Part shown: positions 1-5,029 of the stretch, piece by piece
Layout: each line of letters starts with the position of its first letter
Position numbering within the stretch: the stretch's first letter is position 1
Source of the DNA: CAZXMB01 sp964641715
Lineage (GTDB): Bacteria; Desulfobacterota; BSN033; UBA1163
Direction of reading: 5' to 3'
Assembly (NCBI GenBank): GCA_964641715.1
Contig: CAZXMB010000186.1
Location: 1-5,721, forward strand
DNA: 5,721 nt
The notes under the pieces: model-generated
What the model saw: the letters and a program-made list of their open reading frames with translations, nothing else
What the model was told of the DNA's origin: nothing
Databases searched by the model: none
Made by a program: the position numbers and the translations under genes

Positions 1-202
1 TGATCGCTTCCCATAAACAGGCATCCACACACTTCCCACATTCCTGACAGAAACCGGAGATAGGGAAGGGATAGTCATACGGATCCATTTGTTTTATGAT
101 TTTAGTGGGGCAGGCCAGAAGAGCAGCGCAAATTCCCTTTTCACACTTCCTCGGATCGCACTTTTCGTAGTCTATGGTGATCTTGACCTTCGGCTCCGGC
201 AT
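1..202 (-). CDS. 4Fe-4S dicluster ferredoxin-like protein, partial (C-terminus beyond the left edge)
   Basis: Sixty-seven residues are visible from ATG at 202-200 before the window ends, so length and any further domains are unknown. Two cysteine clusters are seen: C15, C20, C25 and C31 followed by Pro (spacing x4, x4, x5), then C52, C55, C58 and C62 (the classic CxxCxxCxxxC). This is the layout of a two-cluster 4Fe-4S electron-transfer protein; the wide spacing in the first cluster recalls the N-terminal ferredoxin domain of RLI/ABCE1 more than a standard clostridial ferredoxin. No signal peptide or membrane segment is seen, so it is probably cytoplasmic. It starts 12 bp after the upstream gene on the same strand, which suggests one transcript. 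No good Shine-Dalgarno precedes the ATG; a TTG at 214-212 is a possible but less likely start. The redox partner, if encoded nearby, lies off the window. The ferredoxin-type fold is well supported; the specific role is not. Confidence 0.82.
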   Translation of the reverse strand, partial: MPEPKVKITIDYEKCDPRKCEKGICAALLACPTKIIKQMDPYDYPFPISGFCQECGKCVDACLWEAI

Positions 203-214
203 TTTCTTAAACAA

Positions 215-976
215 TCAGGAGGATATCGATCTCATTCGAAGACTGGCCTGTGACCTGTCTCCGGAGTAAGTTTCCACTTTTAAATACCGATCCATCGGAA
301 GACGGGCGAACTGGACGGCCCCGATGCAAGGAACGACATATTTAACAGGATATTGGTCTCCCAAAATATTATAGAATTCGAGACAGGAGGAACACACATG
401 TAGGCTATCCGAAATAGAATAAGGGACCTTTTCTCCGTTTATTTCTTTAAAGAATTGCGGATCGAGGAAGTTGGCATGATTGGCAGAATGGCAGTTAAAG
501 ATTTTATCAAAATCAAATGGTTCATCCGGCCGGTGACGATCAAACCACTTTTGGTAAAAGTCCTTTTCGAGAGGATCCACTTCCTCCCATAGATCAGGTT
601 TCCTCTGCTGATATTTTTTTGATTCAATCAGTTTAAGGACCTCATCCAGAGGGGGAAGCCGGTCAGGCCTGAAATTGGATTCGGTGATGACGATTGGGTT
701 TCCAATATCTAAGTGATCCAATGGGATATTGCTGACTGCAAGAAATTGACCTTCCTTATCCGATTCTCGGTACCAGGAGGTTCTCCGCTTACAAAAACCC
801 TCCCAGGCCGGAGGGGAACTAAAGCCAATATGAATTGTCCTCCTTAACAGACGGCATGGGAGCCGGGCCTCACCGGTTATCTGAATCCCTTTCCCTTCAA
901 TGTCTTCTCTGACCTTTTTCAGACTGTTCTGGTCGATCCAGTAGCAGAATTTCCTGTATTTCGTCATCTTATCCAT
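215..976 (-). CDS. Uncharacterised cysteine-containing protein (253 aa)
   Basis: I do not recognise a named family. The protein is predicted soluble, with no signal peptide or membrane segment. The N-terminal half is basic, with isolated cysteines at C11, C41 and C62; the middle (about 105-155) is charged and probably helical. The C-terminal part looks like the conserved core: N161-C162-H163 and H167, then H193, C195 and C198 in a CxxC, then P216-C217-I-G. This Cys/His set could bind a metal or an Fe-S cluster, but that is inference. The ATG at 976-974 is chosen because GAGGG (987-991) lies 10 nt upstream and a promoter fits just beyond; an ATG three codons later (967-965) is the alternative. 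The gene lies 12 bp upstream of the ferredoxin-like gene on the same strand and is divergent from moeA, hinting at a link to redox or Mo/W metabolism. Coding status is supported by length, Shine-Dalgarno and spacing. Confidence 0.8.
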   Translation of the reverse strand: MDKMTKYRKFCYWIDQNSLKKVREDIEGKGIQITGEARLPCRLLRRTIHIGFSSPPAWEGFCKRRTSWYRESDKEGQFLAVSNIPLDHLDIGNPIVITESNFRPDRLPPLDEVLKLIESKKYQQRKPDLWEEVDPLEKDFYQKWFDRHRPDEPFDFDKIFNCHSANHANFLDPQFFKEINGEKVPYSISDSLHVCSSCLEFYNILGDQYPVKYVVPCIGAVQFARLPMDRYLKVETYSGDRSQASLRMRSISS

Positions 977-986
977 CTCGGGTTAT

Positions 987-991
987 CCCTC
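987..991 (-). promoter_or_regulatory. Shine-Dalgarno for the 253-aa protein
   Basis: On the minus strand this reads GAGGG, within AAGAGGGAT, with 10 nt between it and the ATG at 976-974. It supports that ATG over the internal ATG at 967-965. Confidence 0.55.
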
Positions 992-1001
992 TTATAAATA
1001 A

Positions 1002-1030
1002 ATCATACCACAAGATTATTCCATGAACAA
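1002..1030 (-). promoter_or_regulatory. Candidate sigma70-type promoter for the leftward unit
   Basis: On the minus strand a -10 element TATGAT (1002-1007, 5 of 6 consensus matches) lies exactly 17 bp from a weak -35 element TTGTTC (1025-1030, 3 of 6). Transcription would start near 995, giving a leader of about 20 nt that contains the GAGGG ribosome site. This is a motif match only; the region is AT-rich, so chance matches are possible. Confidence 0.45.
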
Positions 1031-1105
1031 AAAGAAAAAATGATTAGGCGGACAATCGCACAGAATACAGGAGAAACTGGAAATTCAGCGCTACTTCATC
1101 CTCCT

Positions 1106-1134
1106 TTTCCATTAAAATAATTTTATGTTATATT
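1106..1134 (+). promoter_or_regulatory. Candidate moeA promoter, probably giving a leaderless transcript
   Basis: A -35 element TTTCCA (1106-1111, 4 of 6 matches) and a -10 element TATATT (1129-1134, 5 of 6) are 17 bp apart. The expected start point, 6-7 nt after the -10, falls on the A of the moeA ATG at 1141. No Shine-Dalgarno is present in the 15 bases before that ATG, which fits a leaderless mRNA. A 13-bp dyad, TAAAATAATTTTA (1113-1125), fills most of the spacer and could be an operator, though AT-rich palindromes arise easily by chance. Confidence 0.5.
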
Positions 1135-1140
1135 GTTTTC

Positions 1141-2355
1141 ATGATCAGCGTCAAAGAAGCCTTGGATCAAGTCCTTTCACATATCCATCCTCTGGGATTG
1201 GAAAGGGTGTCCATTCTGGATGGTCTGGGCAGGGTGATCGGGGAGGATATCGTTGCTCCCCGTGATCTTCCTCCTTATGATAATTCCGGGATGGACGGGT
1301 ATGCGGTAAGAAGCGAGGATATTCAAACGGCCTCGCCAGGCCATCCTGTTCGATTAAAAGTGATAGAGGATCTCCGGGCCGGTTTTACTTCACGGAAGAG
1401 GGTCGGAAAAGGAGAAGCCATCAGAATTATGACCGGTGCTCCTATCCCGGAAGGGACGGATACGGTTGTCCCGGTCGAAGATACAGAAAGAGATAACGGA
1501 GATGTTTCAATCCTCCAAGCCAATCCTCCCGGGAAATATATCCGGAGGGCAGGAGAGGATGTGAAGAAAGGGGAACGAATTATTTCGAGGGGGGGCTTAA
1601 TCCGTCCCCCTGAGGTTGGAATGATTGCCTCTGCGGGGCGTTCCTCTGTTTCAGCCTATCAGAAACCCCAGGTGGCCATCCTTTGCACAGGAGAGGAACT
1701 GGTTGATGTGGACGGAAAATTAGATGAGGTTAAGATCATCTCCAGCAATTCTTATACTTTAGCCGCACAGGTGAAAGACTGCGGAGCCATCCCGATTCAA
1801 ATAGGCATTGCCAGAGACCAAAAGGAAGAGATTAAAGAGAAGATCATCCAGGGATTGAGGGCTGATGTTTTGATCTCCTCTGCTGGAGTCTCTGTGGGGG
1901 ATTATGATTTCGTCAGGGATGTTCTGAAAGAACTGGGGGCGGAGATGATATTCTGGCAGGTGGCCATGAAACCCGGAAAGCCCATAGCGTTTTGGATATA
2001 TCACCAAAAGCCTCTCTTCAGCCTTCCGGGAAATCCTGTCTCTTCGATGGTCACCTTTGAACAGTTTGTGAGGCCTGCGCTTTTAAAGATGATGGGCCAC
2101 CGGCAAATTTTTCGGCCTGTGATCGAGGCCTTCCTGAAGGAGGAGATCAGAAAAGAACCGGGGAAATGTCATTTCATCCGGGGGGTCGTTTCTCACGGCA
2201 GAGATTCTTACGATGTGAGCGTCGCAGGAGCTCAGGGGTCCGGGATATTGAGGTCAATGGTCAGGGCCAACGGCCTCATTGTGATTCCGGAAGATTGTCA
2301 GGAGGTGAAAGCAGGGGAAATCGTTAAAGTCCAATTGTTAGATAGAAATTTTTGA
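1141..2355 (+). CDS. moeA: Molybdopterin molybdenumtransferase MoeA
   Basis: MoeA inserts molybdenum (or tungsten) into molybdopterin by using molybdate and hydrolysing adenylylated MPT, the last step in making basic Mo cofactor in the cytoplasm. At 404 residues it has the usual family length. Seen in order: the N-terminal DNSGMDGYA motif (47-55), MTGAPIPEGTD (97-107), CTGEELV (182-188) opening the MogA-like MPT-binding domain, GVSVGDYD (249-256), MKPGKP (276-281) and LPGNPVSS (295-302), then a C-terminal beta-barrel domain (about 325-404). All main motifs are intact. The ATG start matches the usual beginning of the family (M-I-S-V-x-E-A) although no Shine-Dalgarno precedes it. The gene is followed after 103 bp by mobB on the same strand and faces a mod-type transporter, so it belongs to a Mo/W supply locus. 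Organisms that use tungsten often carry two MoeA paralogues; whether this copy prefers Mo or W cannot be read from the sequence. Confidence 0.95.
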   Translation: MISVKEALDQVLSHIHPLGLERVSILDGLGRVIGEDIVAPRDLPPYDNSGMDGYAVRSEDIQTASPGHPVRLKVIEDLRAGFTSRKRVGKGEAIRIMTGAPIPEGTDTVVPVEDTERDNGDVSILQANPPGKYIRRAGEDVKKGERIISRGGLIRPPEVGMIASAGRSSVSAYQKPQVAILCTGEELVDVDGKLDEVKIISSNSYTLAAQVKDCGAIPIQIGIARDQKEEIKEKIIQGLRADVLISSAGVSVGDYDFVRDVLKELGAEMIFWQVAMKPGKPIAFWIYHQKPLFSLPGNPVSSMVTFEQFVRPALLKMMGHRQIFRPVIEAFLKEEIRKEPGKCHFIRGVVSHGRDSYDVSVAGAQGSGILRSMVRANGLIVIPEDCQEVKAGEIVKVQLLDRNF

Positions 2356-2359
2356 TGAA

Positions 2360-2448
2360 GGAAGAATGGAAGAATGGAGTGTTGGGTGAGAAAGAATCTG
2401 GTTGACCTTTCCCATTATTCCATTGTTCCAACATTCCAATATTCCAAG
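2360..2448. repeat. Inverted pair of 8-bp tandem arrays in the moeA-mobB spacer
   Basis: The left arm has two perfect copies of GAAGAATG (2361-2368, 2369-2376) and a diverged third, GAGTGTTG (2377-2384). The right arm has four units of the same register on the other strand: CATTATTC (2413-2420), CATTGTTC, CAACATTC and CAATATTC (to 2444), then CAAG. The right-arm consensus is CAWYRTTC. Bases 2360-2377 can pair with 2412-2429 at 16 of 18 positions (mismatches at 2364/2425 and 2372/2417), leaving a 34-nt loop. No T-run follows the stem, so it is not a standard intrinsic terminator. It lies between two cotranscribed-looking genes and could act as an RNA hairpin or as a mobile or slippage-derived intergenic repeat; the function is unknown. 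Confidence 0.75.
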
Positions 2449-2451
2449 GAG
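2446..2451 (+). promoter_or_regulatory. Shine-Dalgarno that sets the mobB start
   Basis: AAGGAG is followed by a 7-nt spacer before the ATG at 2459-2461, close to ideal. It grows directly out of the end of the octamer array (last partial unit CAAG). It decides the start in favour of 2459 over the in-frame upstream ATG at 2402, whose first 19 codons would only translate the repeat. Confidence 0.85.
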
Positions 2452-2458
2452 TGTGTTT

Positions 2459-3069
2459 ATGATCCCCATCATTTCGATCGTAGGCAAGTCGGATAGCGGA
2501 AAGACCACATTGATTGAAAAGCTGATACCCGAATTGACCCGACGGGGTTATCGGATTGCAACCGTGAAACATGATATCCACGGGTTCGAAGTGGATCAGG
2601 AGGGAAAGGACAGCTGGCGACATAAACAGGCAGGGGCCCATACGGTGGTCATCTCATCGCCCAATAAAGTGGCCTTAATTCGAGATGTGGGAAAGGACCT
2701 CACTCTGGATGAGATTCGGGAGAAGTTGATTGAGGATGTAGATCTAATCCTTTCCGAAGGATACAAAAAAGATGTTCAGCCCAAGATCGAAATTTTAAGA
2801 AAAGAAAAACATCGAGAACTCCTCTGTACGAAGGAGGATAATCTTGTAGCCATTATTTCTGATAAAAAGTTTGATATAGGGGTTTCCTGTTTCTTTTTGG
2901 ACGACATTAAAGGGGTGGCTGACTTTATCGAAAGGAAGTTCCTTAAATCGAAAGGAGAAGAAAGGATAACCCTTAAGATAGATGGCAGAACAGTTCCCTT
3001 AAAACCTTTTATCAGGGATTTCCTTTCGAGATCGATCAAAGGAATGGTCAGCTCCCTGAAGGGTTGTGA
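2459..3069 (+). CDS. mobB: Molybdopterin-guanine dinucleotide biosynthesis protein MobB, 3' end lost in gap
   Basis: MobB is a P-loop GTPase that assists MobA in attaching GMP to Mo-molybdopterin; it is cytoplasmic and usually stimulatory rather than essential. Residue numbers count from ATG 2459. Seen: Walker A GKSDSGKTT (9-17), the VKHDIHGFEVD region (36-46) with DSWRHKQAGA (51-60), typical of MobB, and the hydrophobic strand DLILSEGYK (95-103). The NTPase domain ends near residue 165. A C-terminal tail of about 35 residues follows (I170 to C203, including GRTVPLKPFIRDF and MVSSLKG), which is absent from the short E. coli-type protein. The sequence breaks after C203 in an Asp/Glu codon (GAN) at the N run; from the shape of the tail I expect only a short remainder, perhaps 10-20 residues. 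The gene follows moeA in the same direction and converges on modC. Any reading through the N run into 3170-3250 is antisense to modC and not real. Confidence 0.92.
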
Positions 3070-3169
3070 NNNNNNNNNNNNNNNNNNNNNNNNNNNNNNN
3101 NNNNNNNNNNNNNNNNNNNNNNNNNNNNNNNNNNNNNNNNNNNNNNNNNNNNNNNNNNNNNNNNNNNNN
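3070..3169. other. Assembly gap (100 N placeholder)
   Basis: Exactly 100 N separate two contig ends. The left contig ends within the last codons of mobB (plus strand) and the right contig begins within the last codons of modC (minus strand). A round length of 100 is a common placeholder, so the true distance is unknown. The shared Mo/W theme on both sides supports the join. Confidence 0.97.
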
Positions 3170-4260
3170 TTCATCACCCAGAGGGATTCATCACGAAGGG
3201 CAATTCTAACCGTTTTGCCAACCCAGAGGCCTAAATTCCTGAAGGCATAATTGGGGATGGAGATCTCAAAAAGGACATTCCCTTCGGTAGCCTGGACATG
3301 GATGAGATGGTACTTTCCCCTGTCTGTAATATCGATGATCTCACCCTCAAAGATATTTCTTCTCAGGGAATCTTTCACGGGTTTCCCTTCCCGTAGAATC
3401 ATCACCTCTTCGGGCCGAACGTAAAGATCGGCTTCTTCACCGATCTCGGACTGACTCAGATGTCCCCCCATGGGGGCAGAGAATTGAAAACCGTTTAAAC
3501 CCAGTATCCATCGCTGATGAGAATCCTCCGGTCTCAGGACCCTCACCCTGTATAAATTTTTTAATCCCAGGAATTCAGCCACCCTCCGTGATCCCGGCCT
3601 CAGGAAGATATCGTCTTTCGTTCCGGACTGTTCAATCTTGCCATTGATAAAGACGGTAATCTTATCCCCGAGGAGATAAGCATCTTCAAAATCATGGGTC
3701 ACGCATAATATCGTGGGATGGAAGGAAGTGTGAAGCGTTTTCAGAAGTTGTTGAATTTCGGATTTAATAGATGGGTCAAGTCCGGTGAGCGGTTCGTCCA
3801 AAAGGAGGAGTTTTGGTTTTGGGGCTAACCCGCGGAGGAGTGCCACACGTTTCTTCTCTCCACCGCTGAGATGGGCTGGATACCGTTCAAGGAGAGGCTC
3901 GATCTTCATCACACGGACCAATGCCTGAATATATTCCTCAAAGGTATGGGGATTGAGCTTTTTTGCCCTGATCCCATAGAGGATATTCTCCTTGACTTTA
4001 AGATGAGGGAAGAGCGCCAAATCCTGAGGGACATAGGAGATCTCTCTCTTTTCAGGGGGCAGGTCCTGGACTTCCCTGTCATTGATCCAGATCTTTCCCT
4101 TTTGGGGTTTATGGAGTCCCATCATCGACTCGAGGATCAAGGTCTTGCCGGCGCCTGTTGGCCCGAGGAGGAAGTGGAACCCTTTTTCTTCAATTTCAAT
4201 GGAAAGATCCGATAAACAAAAGGATCCCAAATGGATGGTGAGCCCTTCGATCTTAATCAT
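3170..4260 (-). CDS. modC: Molybdate/tungstate ABC transporter ATP-binding protein (ModC type), 3' end lost in gap
   Basis: This is the ATPase that drives import of molybdate or tungstate through the ModB permease from the cytoplasmic side. There are 363 complete residues before the gap. Seen: Walker A GPTGAGKT (33-40), Q-loop Q79, signature LSGGE (131-135), Walker B LLLLDEP (151-157), D-loop (LTGLD, 158-162) and H-loop H189. A C-terminal region (about 235-363) follows, with VRPEEVMI (281-288) and a TOBE-like domain (about 301-363), the oxyanion-sensing part of ModC-type ATPases. The next codon (AAN) is Lys or Asn; the family usually ends within a few residues of this point, so little is missing. 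The ATG at 4260-4258 overlaps the modB stop by 8 bp (ATGATTAA), which suggests translational coupling, and no strong Shine-Dalgarno is present. WtpC (tungstate) and other oxyanion ATPases are alternatives; the ModB and ModA-like partners support this call, but metal preference is not resolved. Confidence 0.85.
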
Positions 4261-5029
4261 ATCGGTATCGTTTTCCGGTCAATCGGACACTGTAGAGGGT
4301 CAAGAGTCCAAAGGCTACTAAAATGAGGATAAGAACAACGGCCTTATCAATATTTGCAGAGGCTAAAGCAGTAAAAATGGCAATGGGCATGGTCTCAGTC
4401 TTTCCCGGCATCGCCCCTGCAAGAGTGACCGTAGCTCCAAATTCTCCAACAGCCTTTGCCCAGGAGAGGATAATGGAGGCGAGGAGCCCCTTAAATGAGA
4501 GAGGGAGGGTGACCCGGTAAAAGGCCTGCCATGGGGATGACCCGAGGGAGCGAGCGACCGCTTCATACCTCGGGGAGATTTCATCGAGAGAGGCCTTCAT
4601 GAGTCGTGTTGCCAAACCCACAACGGTGGCAAATTGGGCTAAGATGACACCAGGCACTTCGAATACAAAAAAAAGACCCTTCGTCTGGATAATCTCCCCT
4701 AAAGGTGTATTAAAAAAGATAAGGAAGCAGGCGCCGAGGGCAATGGGTGAAACGATCATGGGGATTTCTAAAAATGTATCCACGATTTGCTTCCCCGCAA
4801 ATTCGAAGCGAGATAAGGCATAGGCCGATGGAAGTCCGATGATGACCGCAAAAAATGTGGCCACGGTAGCAGCGATAAGGCTTAGTCGAATAGAAAAGAG
4901 GGTGTAGGGATTGACCACAGCTTCCCAGAATCCTTTTCCCCCGACAAAATAGAATAAGGAGAGGATGAGCCCCATATAGAAGACAAAGATACATATTGCC
5001 GCCCCAATCATAGTATTACGGAAATTCAT
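4253..5029 (-). CDS. modB: Molybdate/tungstate ABC transporter permease (ModB/WtpB type)
   Basis: This is the inner-membrane channel subunit of the oxyanion importer. From the chosen start it has 258 residues with about six hydrophobic segments, the first near residues 8-30. The cytoplasmic EAA loop that docks the ATPase is clear at about 156-177 (EAVARSLGSSPWQAF followed by RVTLP). It is followed by GEFGATVTLAG and a PGKTETMPIAI stretch, typical of ModB/WtpB rather than TupB. The start at 5029-5027 is preferred over ATG 5047-5045 because it makes the ATGA overlap with the modA stop and has GGAGGG 10 nt upstream; the 5047 ATG abuts that same GGAGGG and would only add six polar residues. The gene is sandwiched between modA and modC with overlaps on both sides, a tight operon. 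Ligand choice between molybdate and tungstate cannot be read from the permease. Confidence 0.88.
   Translation of the reverse strand: MNFRNTMIGAAICIFVFYMGLILSLFYFVGGKGFWEAVVNPYTLFSIRLSLIAATVATFFAVIIGLPSAYALSRFEFAGKQIVDTFLEIPMIVSPIALGACFLIFFNTPLGEIIQTKGLFFVFEVPGVILAQFATVVGLATRLMKASLDEISPRYEAVARSLGSSPWQAFYRVTLPLSFKGLLASIILSWAKAVGEFGATVTLAGAMPGKTETMPIAIFTALASANIDKAVVLILILVAFGLLTLYSVRLTGKRYRYD

Noticed and set aside
980..989. Small hairpin GGGTTATCCC over the ribosome site of the 253-aa gene
   Set aside because: The stem is only three base pairs, too weak to call a regulatory structure.
977..1140. Moco riboswitch or ModE box upstream of moeA
   Set aside because: No ModE-like half-sites (ATCGnTATATA type) or structured GC-rich leader are seen, and the likely start point leaves no leader.
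2360..2430. Intrinsic terminator after moeA
   Set aside because: The stem is AT-rich with a 34-nt loop and is not followed by a T-run.
1323..2641. Minus-strand open frames within moeA and across the moeA-mobB junction
   Set aside because: They are shadows of moeA and mobB; the one crossing the junction reads through the octamer repeat.
2776..3169. Continuation of the modC frame through the N run down to 2776 on the minus strand
   Set aside because: This stretch is antisense to mobB, and the modC family ends close to the gap edge.
3070..3250. Continuation of the mobB frame through the N run to a stop near 3250
   Set aside because: The 100 N are a placeholder of unknown length, and the sequence after them is the antisense of the modC TOBE domain.
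3871..4823. Plus-strand open frames across the modC and modB genes
   Set aside because: They are antisense shadows of well-supported transporter genes, with no recognisable domains.
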